A stretch of 64,000 nt of DNA from a virus: the IMG/VR virus record IMGVR_UViG_3300030108_004017, positions 1 through 64,000 of that record. One strand, given 5' to 3'. The notes under the pieces were generated by a model that saw nothing but the letters and a program-made list of their open reading frames with translations, was not told the origin of the DNA and did no database searches. The translations under genes were made by a program, and so were the position numbers. Below are positions 8,340-17,400 of this stretch, in pieces; positions within the stretch are counted from its first letter, which is position 1; every line of letters begins with the position of its first letter.

Positions 8340-8929
8340 TATAATGTTACCTCAATACCAATTTTAGCTTTATAAAATTCTTTACCTTGTAGTTTGGAAA
8401 TCTCACCAGTATTATATAATCGTATTTTTTCTGTCAATGGATATGATGTTTTGAATTTGTTTTCAAACTCAAAAGTGTCTCTACCATCATCTTGACTTGG
8501 TGGAAAATATCCATCAAATGAAAATTCAACATCTACTTTATCCCAATACTTTTTCTTCGTACTACCACCAAATGATACGAATGTTTCAAAGTTTTTACTG
8601 AACACATTCTCGTCACTATTACGACTTGTGAATCCAAAAGAAAGTCCTTTCCAACTTCGTCTTGAGTCAATCTTTAGATATCTTACACCTTGACTTTCTT
8701 TATTCATATACTCTGGTTTAAAGTATATACCATTGTCAATTTTTACCCAAAACAAATCGTCTATATAAAACTCTCCAAGTTCTCTTTCCCATTGTCGGTT
8801 GAAATAAAAGTTATCTTTACTTATTCCAATACTAACTTCGTAGTCATCAGGATTTGGTTGTACATTTGGTGTACGAGCAGCAAATGAACTGAATAACATC
8901 ACACCAGCTAACAAACTATCTAAAATCAC
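8339..8929 (-). CDS. Predicted secreted beta-rich (outer-membrane barrel-like) protein
   Basis: 196 residues. It starts at a GTG 7 nt after AGGAG, inside the stop region of the upstream gene. The N-terminus (LLAGVMLFSSFAARTP) looks like a signal peptide. The mature part alternates hydrophobic and polar residues with many aromatics and ends in the strand KIGIEVTL. This pattern fits a small outer-membrane beta-barrel. A phage barrel could alter host surface access or block superinfection, but no family is recognised. Confidence 0.55.
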   Translation of the reverse strand: MILDSLLAGVMLFSSFAARTPNVQPNPDDYEVSIGISKDNFYFNRQWERELGEFYIDDLFWVKIDNGIYFKPEYMNKESQGVRYLKIDSRRSWKGLSFGFTSRNSDENVFSKNFETFVSFGGSTKKKYWDKVDVEFSFDGYFPPSQDDGRDTFEFENKFKTSYPLTEKIRLYNTGEISKLQGKEFYKAKIGIEVTL

Positions 8930-9048
8930 TTTAGTCTCCTATTGAAAAACTCATCAATAAAACCTTTACCAACATACATTACTGCTATCCACAATGATAT
9001 TTCCATCACCTCTCCATATCCAAGATAATTTAAAGTCTCAATATCCAT
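8926..9048 (-). CDS. Small membrane protein (40 aa)
   Basis: Starts MDIETLNYLGYGEVME and has one helix (ISLWIAVMYVGKGFI). GGAG precedes the ATG. Its TGA overlaps the GTG start of the barrel-like gene, so the two are probably coupled. Confidence 0.55.
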   Translation of the reverse strand: MDIETLNYLGYGEVMEISLWIAVMYVGKGFIDEFFNRRLK

Positions 9049-9049
9049 T

Positions 9050-9127
9050 TTATTCTCCTACTCCGAAGTATTCTAATATACCCCATATTACTACTAAACT
9101 AACCACAAAGAAAATTATAAAATTCAT
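9050..9127 (-). CDS. Membrane micro-protein (25 aa)
   Basis: Starts MNFIIFFVVSLVVIWG; nearly all hydrophobic. A GGAG is 5-6 nt before the ATG. Support is the ribosome site and the fit between flanking genes. Confidence 0.5.
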   Translation of the reverse strand: MNFIIFFVVSLVVIWGILEYFGVGE

Positions 9128-9128
9128 T

Positions 9129-9278
9129 TTACACTCCAGTAAATGGTGACTTCAAAAATTCAAGTAACCCATCTCTAACTTTTGTCATAAAAATATCTTC
9201 AGAACCTCTAAAGTTTCCAACTATATTTTTTCTACGAGTATACTTTCTTTTAGTAGTAGTTTTCTTTGGTCTACCCAT
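9129..9278 (-). CDS. Small basic protein (49 aa)
   Basis: Starts MGRPKKTTTKRKYTRR; the first 17 residues are strongly basic, suggesting nucleic-acid binding. GGAGTAAG precedes the ATG. The RPKK start looks AT-hook-like, but one copy only. Confidence 0.6.
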   Translation of the reverse strand: MGRPKKTTTKRKYTRRKNIVGNFRGSEDIFMTKVRDGLLEFLKSPFTGV

Positions 9279-9281
9279 AAC

Positions 9282-9557
9282 TTACTCCTCTCCATTTTTA
9301 TGCCAAGGGTACATTCCCTCATCATTTATTAAATATCTTTTGTCTTCTCCAGACTTCCTTTTATAAATAGTGTGTCCATTATCTGGACTCTCATAAATAT
9401 TATTTTTATCTTTTTCCCATTTTTTAGAATTTTTTTCTATATCATCATCTATAAATTTTAGTTCAATTCTATGTAGTACTTCAAAAATTTTATCAGTTGT
9501 TTCTTCCATATTTCTAAGTAATCTTAGTATCTTTCTTTCATTATCTTTTTTCATCAT
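9282..9557 (-). CDS. Unknown charged protein (91 aa)
   Basis: Starts MMKKDNERKILRLLRNME. The N-terminal half is a probable coiled coil; the end is Lys/Asp-rich (YKRKSGEDKRYLI). It overlaps the end of the VOC gene by 17 nt. No family recognised. Confidence 0.6.
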   Translation of the reverse strand: MMKKDNERKILRLLRNMEETTDKIFEVLHRIELKFIDDDIEKNSKKWEKDKNNIYESPDNGHTIYKRKSGEDKRYLINDEGMYPWHKNGEE

Positions 9558-9855
9558 TCACCTTTATTGGATATTTTATTAGTTCAATTTTATTACCACT
9601 TGGGTCATCAATATATCTACTGATACTGCCATCACGATGTAATACACCACCCAATGGTCCCAAGTCTTCAGTTTCAAAAGCAATGTGAAATGGATGTTCA
9701 TCATCAACCACAAGTGCTAATTTTATATTATCCCATTGTAACATAGCCCAAGTATCATCACAATATATAATCATACAATCATAATTGTCCATATACCAAG
9801 CAACAGATTCCTTTACATTATCAACTTGAATTGCTATATGGTCTATTCTTTGCAT
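9541..9855 (-). CDS. VOC (glyoxalase/dioxygenase-like) superfamily protein
   Basis: A 104-residue protein with the VOC start RIDHIAIQVDNVKESVAWY and the end strand YIDDPSGNKIELI. His in DHIAI, His in FHIAFE and Glu in IELI are the usual metal ligands of the fold. It has a single betaalphabetabetabeta pair, close to the minimal domain length. The family includes glyoxalase I, dioxygenases and fosfomycin-type resistance proteins; the substrate cannot be told. Confidence 0.75.
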   Translation of the reverse strand: MQRIDHIAIQVDNVKESVAWYMDNYDCMIIYCDDTWAMLQWDNIKLALVVDDEHPFHIAFETEDLGPLGGVLHRDGSISRYIDDPSGNKIELIKYPIKVNDEKR

Positions 9856-9856
9856 C

Positions 9857-10243
9857 TTACCACTCCCATCCTTGAAATGGTATACGAAGTAAATAATATG
9901 GTTTCTCGTCTATGTAAAACATATCATTTACAGCCCAAGGATTTATTTCTTCAAATACAATTCTATCTATAATAATTTCTTTTGTTTCTTCTCGTTGATA
10001 ATCTGGTATATCATTCCAACCAAAACCCTCTACGATTTGAATTTCAAAATGACAATAGTTATCTCGTCCTGGAACTAATTGATATGCTATAATTTCAGGT
10101 CGGTCTGTAGATTGATTGTGTTCCGATAATAGAATTGGTGTTTCGTATCTTCTACTATAACTGTCTTGTCCTTTTGTAAAAGTAAACATAAAAGTAACAA
10201 TTACTATTAGTAGATGTAGTATAGATAGATTTATTTTTTTCAT
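9857..10243 (-). CDS. Secreted unknown protein (128 aa)
   Basis: An N-terminal signal peptide (LSILHLLIVIVTFMFTF) probably ends near TKGQ. The mature part is about 100 residues, acidic and aromatic, ending FQGWEW. Probably periplasmic or surface exposed. It lies between the VOC gene and a small gene behind peptide deformylase. No family recognised. Confidence 0.6.
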   Translation of the reverse strand: MKKINLSILHLLIVIVTFMFTFTKGQDSYSRRYETPILLSEHNQSTDRPEIIAYQLVPGRDNYCHFEIQIVEGFGWNDIPDYQREETKEIIIDRIVFEEINPWAVNDMFYIDEKPYYLLRIPFQGWEW

Positions 10244-10422
10244 TAGGATTCTCCTACTATGTGTTCAGATGACATTATTTTTTTCCAATATTTATGTTCT
10301 GCAATTTCGACTATGGTCATAAATTCTTCTGCGGTTAGTATTTCTTTTTTACCTTTTAGTGATAACAGATTATAGTGTTCCAATATTAGGTCAATTATTA
10401 TGTGGTCTATTTTTGATTTCAT
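10243..10422 (-). CDS. Small unknown protein (59 aa)
   Basis: The start MKSKIDHIIIDLI overlaps the stop of peptide deformylase (ATGA). Helical, with no membrane segment. No family recognised. Confidence 0.6.
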   Translation of the reverse strand: MKSKIDHIIIDLILEHYNLLSLKGKKEILTAEEFMTIVEIAEHKYWKKIMSSEHIVGES

Positions 10423-11081
10423 ACCATAGTCCAACCATCATCCAAAAACTTTTGTATTTTTTTATATTTCATTATTTGAGTTTCATTTCCTTTTTGAATT
10501 GTTACCTTTTCATTACGACCTGGTTTTTTCTCAATTCTAATAGTGTTGTCAATTCTTCTATCGTGAATTGTTATACCATTCAAGTGGTCGATTTCGTGTT
10601 GTATACAAACAGATTCCAATATTCTATTCTCTTGGTCTTGTTGCATATTACCCTTGTCCCAACCACTCTTACCTTCTGAGTTTTCTTCAGCACCACTAAA
10701 GTACCATTGACTCTCTTCTTGTGCAGTAGAAACTACTATGTCCCTATACCTTTGTGTGGGTATTCCTTTGCCAGGATAAGATAAACAACCTTCATAATAA
10801 GTAATCGGAGTTTCCTTTGATACAATCTTCGGATTGATGAGTACCAAAGGTTCACGAACATTGACAATGGCCACTTGTGCATCAATTCCCACTTGATTAG
10901 CTGCCAACCCAATACCGTCTTTTCTTTTGTTATGTATCTGAAATAATTCCGTTGCGATAGCCAATCCCTCTTCAACTGACACCTCCCGTAGTTTCTTTTT
11001 TATTAATGGATTGTGATTTTTATTACAATCAATTACTGATTTCAACTTTACTCCTGTATAGTTCTGCATCGTGTTCGTCAC
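10419..11081 (-). CDS. def: Peptide deformylase
   Basis: Removes the formyl group from the N-terminal Met of new proteins. All three active-site motifs are present: GIGLAANQVGID (motif 1), EGCLSYPG (motif 2, metal Cys) and QHEIDHLNG (motif 3, HEXXH). At up to 220 residues it is longer than minimal phage deformylases. There is an extra segment between motifs 2 and 3 (about 120-150, Ser/Glu/Gly-rich) and a basic tail. The start is uncertain: GTG at 11081 or ATG at 11069; neither has a clear ribosome site, and both lie inside the upstream small gene. Phage deformylases are common in marine myoviruses and are thought to serve D1 or virion proteins. Confidence 0.92.
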   Translation of the reverse strand: MTNTMQNYTGVKLKSVIDCNKNHNPLIKKKLREVSVEEGLAIATELFQIHNKRKDGIGLAANQVGIDAQVAIVNVREPLVLINPKIVSKETPITYYEGCLSYPGKGIPTQRYRDIVVSTAQEESQWYFSGAEENSEGKSGWDKGNMQQDQENRILESVCIQHEIDHLNGITIHDRRIDNTIRIEKKPGRNEKVTIQKGNETQIMKYKKIQKFLDDGWTMV

Positions 11082-11166
11082 GAGCTAAAAACTTAGTACC
11101 ATCTTTCAAAGTGAATTGTTTGTATCCACCCCAAAACTCTTCTTTCTTACTTTTCTTTTTTGACAT
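11029..11166 (-). CDS. Small basic protein (45 aa)
   Basis: Starts MSKKKSKKEEFWGGYKQF. It overlaps the peptide deformylase start by about 50 nt in another frame, and the end of the next upstream gene. The composition and clean start favour a real gene. No family recognised. Confidence 0.5.
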   Translation of the reverse strand: MSKKKSKKEEFWGGYKQFTLKDGTKFLARDEHDAELYRSKVEISN

Positions 11167-11329
11167 TTTTACTTTTCTCCCATAGTTCGTTTATTGATTT
11201 AGTGTCCCCACCTTGTTTGATGAGAGCATCTTTTCTTGTCATTATTGTAAGTGGAACATCAGCTAATGATGGTGGTCTTCCCCACTCATCACACATAATC
11301 TGTTCTTCTAACCATTCTTTCTTTGTCAT
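11147..11329 (-). CDS. Small unknown protein (60 aa)
   Basis: Starts MTKKEWLEEQIMCDEWGRPP; charged, with a Lys-rich tail. The ATG lies 1-2 nt after the stop of the upstream gene. No family recognised. Confidence 0.6.
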   Translation of the reverse strand: MTKKEWLEEQIMCDEWGRPPSLADVPLTIMTRKDALIKQGGDTKSINELWEKSKNVKKEK

Positions 11330-11331
11330 TA

Positions 11332-11775
11332 CTAACCTGTATGTTTGTTTATAAAATCTTTTTGTTTTTGTACTGCCTTCCTCAAAGCCGCCTTTTTCTC
11401 TTTTTGTCTATCAAGAAGAATTTGTTGTTTGGTTCTTCTTTTAGTCTTTTTCTTTTTAGGTTCAACCTTTGTAGGTGGAAGTGTACCTTTCAACTTAGGT
11501 TGTTCTTTACCCTTATGAAAAACATTACCATCTTTATCAACAAACTCTGCCATCCAATGCCATCCTGCTGGTCTACCTGTAGGTTTGTATTTTGGTTTTT
11601 CTGTTACAGGAAATTGTTTGGCCATAATACCATTTAGTGCCCTACTACCAATAACAGACTTGATATCTGTTGCGACATTTGGTACAGGTTCACCTGTGAT
11701 TTTACAATCCATATAGGCTACTCCATCAATGAAGTATCCACCATTCTTTTCAAATGTTTCCTTTTCTTTTGACAT
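11332..11775 (-). CDS. Unknown basic protein (147 aa)
   Basis: The N-terminal two thirds contain paired Gly/Trp elements (PTGRPAGWHWMAEF); the last 45 residues are Lys/Arg-rich (KKKKTKRRTKQQILLDRQK) and probably bind nucleic acid. It has its own strong promoter 25 nt upstream. No family recognised. Confidence 0.65.
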   Translation of the reverse strand: MSKEKETFEKNGGYFIDGVAYMDCKITGEPVPNVATDIKSVIGSRALNGIMAKQFPVTEKPKYKPTGRPAGWHWMAEFVDKDGNVFHKGKEQPKLKGTLPPTKVEPKKKKTKRRTKQQILLDRQKEKKAALRKAVQKQKDFINKHTG

Positions 11776-11799
11776 AATATCTCCTAATTAATTTACTCT

Positions 11800-11828
11800 A
11801 ATATACGAAGAAAAACAACACGGGTCAA
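11800..11828 (-). promoter_or_regulatory. Strong sigma-70-like promoter
   Basis: Minus strand TTGACC, 17-bp spacer, TATATT, in the shared GCTTGACCCGT context. Drives the 147-residue basic protein and probably the peptide deformylase group. Confidence 0.75.
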
Positions 11829-11841
11829 GCACTTTTTTCAT

Positions 11842-12363
11842 TTATTTTATTTTTCTTACCCATTTTCTCAATCTTTTTGGTAACATCTGTTGTTGAGTCA
11901 CCATATTGGCAAGTTCAGTTTTCATAGTGAATGAGATTTTGTCTTGTCTATATAACTCCATACAATAATCCAAAGTTGGTTGATAACCATTATTATCATA
12001 ATAGGATTGTACTAACTTTGTACGCTCCTCTTCTGATAAATAGTGTACTACAGGTGCTTTCCATACTATTTTTCTTTTTGGTTTAGGATTGTTTTTTTGT
12101 TCTTCATAATTTTTCAACCACCTATCCCAACTTTGGTCTGAGAAAATACCTTTGGCAGTACGACCACCACCAGTACTTCGTCTATCCATTCTCTGTAAAT
12201 TCTTCTTAGTATCAGACTTTACTGGTTGTACATATCCACCTGTTTTATGTGGATACACTTGGTGTGCAGAATATTTCTCTTCATCAGAACATTCTATACA
12301 CTCATTGTATCCAAGATGTAATCGGTGGTCATCCACCATACTATCACAAGAAATACACTTCAT
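11842..12363 (-). CDS. Zinc-finger-like unknown protein (173 aa)
   Basis: The N-terminus has CISC (residues 3-6) and CIEC about 18 residues later, a probable zinc ribbon. The middle is basic with GGGRTAKGIFSDQSWDRWL, and the C-terminus is basic (RLRKWVRKIK). Probably binds nucleic acid. The ATG directly follows the stop of the HAD phosphatase gene. No family recognised. Confidence 0.6.
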   Translation of the reverse strand: MKCISCDSMVDDHRLHLGYNECIECSDEEKYSAHQVYPHKTGGYVQPVKSDTKKNLQRMDRRSTGGGRTAKGIFSDQSWDRWLKNYEEQKNNPKPKRKIVWKAPVVHYLSEEERTKLVQSYYDNNGYQPTLDYCMELYRQDKISFTMKTELANMVTQQQMLPKRLRKWVRKIK

Positions 12364-12870
12364 TTAGAAATCACCTGGTGCTACTTGAAAGGTATTTAGT
12401 CCTAAGTCTCTCCACATCTTGACAACTTTGTCTCTGTCATCTACCACAAGAAATACATCATCAATATCTACGAAAGTATCTAACATCTTTTTCTTGAGAA
12501 TCTCATCAGGCATAAATCTCATATCGAATGTGGCAGGGTTACCATCAGCAACAGGCCACGAATCGTCCTTGAACTTATCAGGTCTCATAACTAATAAATC
12601 AAATGGTACATTGTGTATTTTCAACCAATCTCGTGTAGCGTGAAACGACCTATCATTCCTACCACTAAAGATAACAATTCTAAAACCATCATTGTGAAAC
12701 AATTGTGCCATCTTCACAACTGGTTTGTTGGGTGTGTCCCAATCCATAACAGATGTTGGAGAAGCAAATATATCCCAATCTAATTTACCATTAGGTTTTA
12801 GTGACTTGTCTCTTCTAACATCAATGTTAGCAAGAGTACCATCTAAATCAAATATAACTGTGTTTTTCAT
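12364..12870 (-). CDS. HAD-superfamily phosphatase (PNK 3'-phosphatase-like)
   Basis: 168 residues. Motif I is FDLDGTLANI, motif II is IFSGRNDR, and motif IV is VVDDRDKVVKMWRDLGL. The arrangement (SGRN plus a Trp-rich insert and terminal DDR) matches the phosphatase half of T4 PseT polynucleotide kinase, which removes 3'-phosphates in RNA repair. There is no kinase P-loop, so it is a stand-alone phosphatase. Alternatives are 5'-nucleotidase-type HADs. It has its own promoter 7 nt upstream. Confidence 0.75.
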   Translation of the reverse strand: MKNTVIFDLDGTLANIDVRRDKSLKPNGKLDWDIFASPTSVMDWDTPNKPVVKMAQLFHNDGFRIVIFSGRNDRSFHATRDWLKIHNVPFDLLVMRPDKFKDDSWPVADGNPATFDMRFMPDEILKKKMLDTFVDIDDVFLVVDDRDKVVKMWRDLGLNTFQVAPGDF

Positions 12871-12876
12871 ATTTTA

Positions 12877-12906
12877 AATATACAAAGAAATTTGTATACG
12901 AGTCAA
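12877..12906 (-). promoter_or_regulatory. Sigma-70-like promoter of the HAD gene
   Basis: Minus strand TTGACT, 18-bp spacer, TATATT. The -10 is only 7 nt from the HAD start codon, so the 5' leader would be nearly absent, or a downstream start is used. Confidence 0.65.
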
Positions 12907-12914
12907 GCATTATT

Positions 12915-13442
12915 TTATAAAAATATTGGTTTTTTATATCGATAACCTATTTCTTGATTTCTTATATGTTTATCGTAAGGAAGTTTCTGAACTCTTCTGT
13001 ACAATCCATCTACTAATTCTCTATCACTCAAATCTCTATAGTTACCATCTCGTGACCATTCATTGCTCAACTCATACGAATAAAATTCCATTTTCCATTC
13101 ATCAGGTTTATGTATAGGCCAAAGTTTTTCTGCCCATACAGCATCAATATAAAGATGTTCTTCAAATCCTATACGAACCATTGTGTCAAGTGATTCTCTT
13201 ATTTTTTTAGGTTCATAAGGGCCAAATAAAAATAAATCAACATCCCAAGTAAACCAATCTTCTAAGATACCACCTGATACACATATGTCAAATATATCTT
13301 GATTTGGTGTTTCTTTTTTGATTCTTTGAATTACCCATTTATATATTGGATTATCAATACTATACAAACCATACCAATATGAGTTTATGTATTTCCCATA
13401 TGTAATTACACCAGGAAAAGATTGTATTGCATATTTATTCAT
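12915..13442 (-). CDS. Nucleotidyltransferase-like protein
   Basis: 175 residues. SGGILEDWFTWDVDLFLFG resembles the Pol-beta superfamily signature (G[GS] followed by DxD), and YIDAVW could supply the third Asp. The rest is not recognised. The fold suggestion rests on one short motif. It follows the PhoH terminator and has no obvious promoter of its own. Confidence 0.4.
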   Translation of the reverse strand: MNKYAIQSFPGVITYGKYINSYWYGLYSIDNPIYKWVIQRIKKETPNQDIFDICVSGGILEDWFTWDVDLFLFGPYEPKKIRESLDTMVRIGFEEHLYIDAVWAEKLWPIHKPDEWKMEFYSYELSNEWSRDGNYRDLSDRELVDGLYRRVQKLPYDKHIRNQEIGYRYKKPIFL

Positions 13443-13460
13443 TTATCTAAATGGATTAAA

Positions 13461-13530
13461 AAATAAAGGCTCATCTTGTTTTTTAAGTTTGGAACGAAGT
13501 GGAAACTAAAAATCGTGTGAGCCTCTATTT
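13461..13530 (-). terminator. Terminator after phoH
   Basis: Minus strand: arms AAATAGAGGCTCA and TGAGCCTTTATTT pair over 13 bp (one G-U), followed by TTT. The loop is about 44 nt and contains a smaller AGTTT/AAACT hairpin. It lies between phoH and the nucleotidyltransferase-like gene. Confidence 0.65.
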
Positions 13531-13613
13531 TATATTTGAAAATGTTTTTCAAAACTTCTTACATTTATATATATGTATGTAAATTCTGAAAATCGATTTT
13601 TTCTTTATCTTTT

Positions 13614-14369
13614 TTATGCCAAGTATCTTGATAATGTGATTTCAGCAGATGTGTTAGGTAATACCCAAGTTGGTTTGTATCTTGAGAGTAAACCTTGTAC
13701 GATTGGGTGTCGTGTCACATCTTCTAAAGTGAATCGAGAGAATCCCACACCATCTAATCCAATGAATCTCTTGATAGAATCTTCGAGACCATTTTCTTTT
13801 ATAATATCGGTTTGTTCCAAATCACCAGTTATCACATACTTTGAACCCATTCCAATTCTCGTTAGAAATGCTTTCAATTGTAGTGGTGTGGCATTTTGGG
13901 CCTCATCTAATATTACAAGTTTATTAGCCAAGGTCAAACCTCTCATATATGCAAATGGTATTACTTGAATCACACCTGTTTGTCTCAAAACATCTAACCT
14001 TTGTTTACCGATAATCTGTTCCATATTATAATAGATTGACATCATAAAAGGTTCTGTCTTTTCGTCAATATCACCAGGTAAGAAACCAAGTTTTTCACCA
14101 CCAAGTTCCACAAGAGGTTTGGTAATAATGATACTATCTACTTTTTTGGTTGCCAGTGCAGTCAATGCATAATATGATGCAATATATGTTTTACCACATC
14201 CTGCTGGGCCTATTGAAAAAGTAATATCATTTTTGGTAATTTCCTCATAAAACAATTTTTGGTTATTACCACGAAACTCCAAAGACTCGTCTAACTTTAA
14301 TCTTTTGATTTGAGTTAGAGCTTGTCGTTTGTTTTTACACTCTTGTTGTTTTTGGATTTTATCAGACAT
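13614..14369 (-). CDS. phoH: PhoH-like ATPase
   Basis: A 251-residue P-loop protein. Walker A is GPAGCGKTYIAS (about residue 58), Walker B is LVILDEAQNAT (about 150), and ITGDLEQTDI is the sensor block. The length and KLDESLEFRGNNQKLFYEE start match phage PhoH proteins, which lack the PIN domain of PhoH2. PhoH is among the most common genes of marine phages; its role (phosphate stress, RNA metabolism) is debated. GGAGAG precedes the ATG. A terminator follows. Confidence 0.9.
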   Translation of the reverse strand: MSDKIQKQQECKNKRQALTQIKRLKLDESLEFRGNNQKLFYEEITKNDITFSIGPAGCGKTYIASYYALTALATKKVDSIIITKPLVELGGEKLGFLPGDIDEKTEPFMMSIYYNMEQIIGKQRLDVLRQTGVIQVIPFAYMRGLTLANKLVILDEAQNATPLQLKAFLTRIGMGSKYVITGDLEQTDIIKENGLEDSIKRFIGLDGVGFSRFTLEDVTRHPIVQGLLSRYKPTWVLPNTSAEITLSRYLA

Positions 14370-14462
14370 AGAACTCTCCGTTTTTGATTTAGTAACATTT
14401 CCTTTTCTGATAATAAATAAGATATATATCTTGGATTTTTACAAAGTATATATCGTTTTTTA

Positions 14463-17400
14463 TTATTTTTTTCCTATGTGAGCATAGTAACCATCACTCT
14501 CAATTACCAACCACTCATATCCACTCAATATTTCTATGTCTAATTTTTCGTTTTCGGAAGTCACTATAATGGTATGTGGTTGTTGATGGTATTTATTTTT
14601 ACGATATATATCTAAGAATTTATCAATATCTTTTTCATCTATTTTTACAAATGTATTTTCTTGTATCTCAACATCATCAATATCGATAATAAATTTATCT
14701 GGTAAAGATGGATTATTACTCAACAAACATCTTTGAAAAATTTTATTATCTTGTATTGCCTTTATACTTTTATGTTTGTTATCTCTATAAATTTTCTTTA
14801 TCCATATACCTTCGTGTGGACTAAAGTCTATAAAGTCATCACACTCTATTGTCTCAAGATTATTCTCATATAAGAACTTGTGTTCTTTGTACCATCTATC
14901 ATTTGAACCACCCCTTGAGTGTATAGTATGAAAGGTACAATGTCTCACACCACCATCATCACATATTGCCATATATTCATCGTGTCCCTCATATGTCAAA
15001 TGTAGTGATTGAAGTGTGTCCACTTTACAATTGATTGTACAGGCACCATTTAGGTGAATAAAATTTTCAGAATCATATTGTCTTTCTACTACAACTTTTC
15101 CATCCTTACCTATAAGTTGTACTTTATGTATTTCGTTTTCGTTAGGTACTTTTAGTCGTAAACAATATGTGTAAAGTAATCTCGGTACTTGAGTTCTACT
15201 TTGTTTACTTATCCAATCTTCTGTATAAATAATTTCATCATTGATAGTATAGATTGTTTGGAATTCATATTCTGCAGTACCAAAATTTATAAACCAAAAG
15301 TAAGGGTCACCAACTACATTGTGGTCAGCTTCAGACCTACATATAACAGCACCTAATCGTGGGTCTTCTTTCATATCAATCTGTTGATTCAATATTGTGT
15401 TTGGTAAAACTTTTGAAATACACTTATCAGTATCTTCTGGTATGACATCAAATATAAATTTATCCAAATCGTCTTTTAGGTAATGTAAAAATACTTCTTC
15501 GAGATATGCAGATGGTAGTCCATTTTTATGTGCCTTTTCAAAGTACTCATCAACACCAAATGCCCAATCTACTTTATCAAGAAACAAACTTGGTTCAACT
15601 ACAGCCCACTCCATACCGATTCCCCAAATTCCTTCTTTCCTACCACCAGGAAATTTTTGGTCTGTAAAAGATTGTACATACCCACTTTTACCTTGTAGTC
15701 TCATTTGGTCTTTCATCCAATCAAACTGACCTAAATCTCTATCGTCTAACTTTATATCAGATTCTATAATGTATGCCAAATCTTTACCCAACTCTCTTGC
15801 GAGTGCCAATCCGTTATGGATATTTGACATACATACAACTTGATGTCTACCAAGTGGTATTGGTATTTTTACAGATGCCCATTGGTCGTGTCTATCGTTA
15901 TATCCAGTAGTCCAATACACTGCATAATAAGAACCATATCGTCTGTCATATATTGTGTATCCATCCAAAACTCTTTCTTGGTCAATCAACTCATTTCTTT
16001 TATCGTATATAGAACCATCAATCATTTCTTGAATCTCTATTGGTATTGGACAATGTGATGCAACATATATTTCTTTACCAGTTTTCTTTAGTTGTTTTAT
16101 AGTTTCTATCATATAGTTTATTCGTTCTTCACCTTTTGGATAACCCGTAACTATAAAAACATCATTGTTGAATTTATCTTCAAGTTCTAAATTAGTCTTA
16201 TCGTATTTTTCTTCTTTCCAATTCCAATATGGTATGGAGTATATTTTACCATTATGTGTTAGTGGCCATTTTACTTCAGGTGGTAGTTCATCTTGTTTCT
16301 CTTCTACCTTATCATCTGGTAAGTATTGAGTATCGTGTGTATCACTAAAAGACACAACCTTATAACCATACTTTTGAAATGTATTGGTGAATGGTATCTC
16401 ACCCACAACGACATGCGACATATCCATATGGTCGGTATGTACATCACCAGATGCATATGGAAAAGTTCCACCAAACCATTCTAACAATTTATCTAAGTAA
16501 AATGTATTGGATAAAATAGCACCATCGTGTGAATGTGTAGTATGTAAATCCCAATACCCTTTCCACTCTTGACCATTACCCAATAAAGAAACTACAGCGG
16601 TATTTTCCTTTTCTTCAAATTTATCTATAGTGGCTTGATACCAACCATTAGATAAATAAACATAATCATCTGGTGTAAACATCCACCAATCATAATCATC
16701 TCTAAAATATTTATATGCATCATTGAATGATTTGTAATTCTTACCTTCGTTGTCTAATAAATTCAATACTCTAAATTTACCATTCTTTGTCTCAACACCA
16801 TTTATATAATTTAGATACTTGTACATCTCAGTATTTTCTGAATATGAGTTTACAATTATCGTGTCATATTTTCTACCACCATCAATTGAATGTTCCAATG
16901 TCATAATCTCTTTGAATGAATCGAAAATTTTATCTTTCTCCCAATACTGACCGTGGTCTGGCCAATCGTATCTGTATCCACTATTTTTTAGTCCATCTCG
17001 TCTTTGTCTATCACCACCCATCCAAGTACATATAACTTTACAAGAATCTACACCTTTACTTTTTGGAAATAATATTTTACTGATTTCATTCAACACTTCA
17101 TATGGATGAATTTCTTTAGAACACTCAAACATTCTATCAGTATCTTTATGTCGTGGACACCAATTCCAATCACCAGCATCAAACTCTTCATCTTTAAAAC
17201 AAGAATTACATACATTCTCATTGAACACTCTACCACAATCCATTTCAAAATTTGGGTCTGTAAATCCACTAACCATAACAACGGGTACATCCAATGACCA
17301 AGCCAACCAAGAAAGTCCTGAACTAATACCAATGAAACACTCACTATCTTTTATTATCTGTGCAGTTTCTGGTAAGGGTAGATGAGTCTTATCAACAATT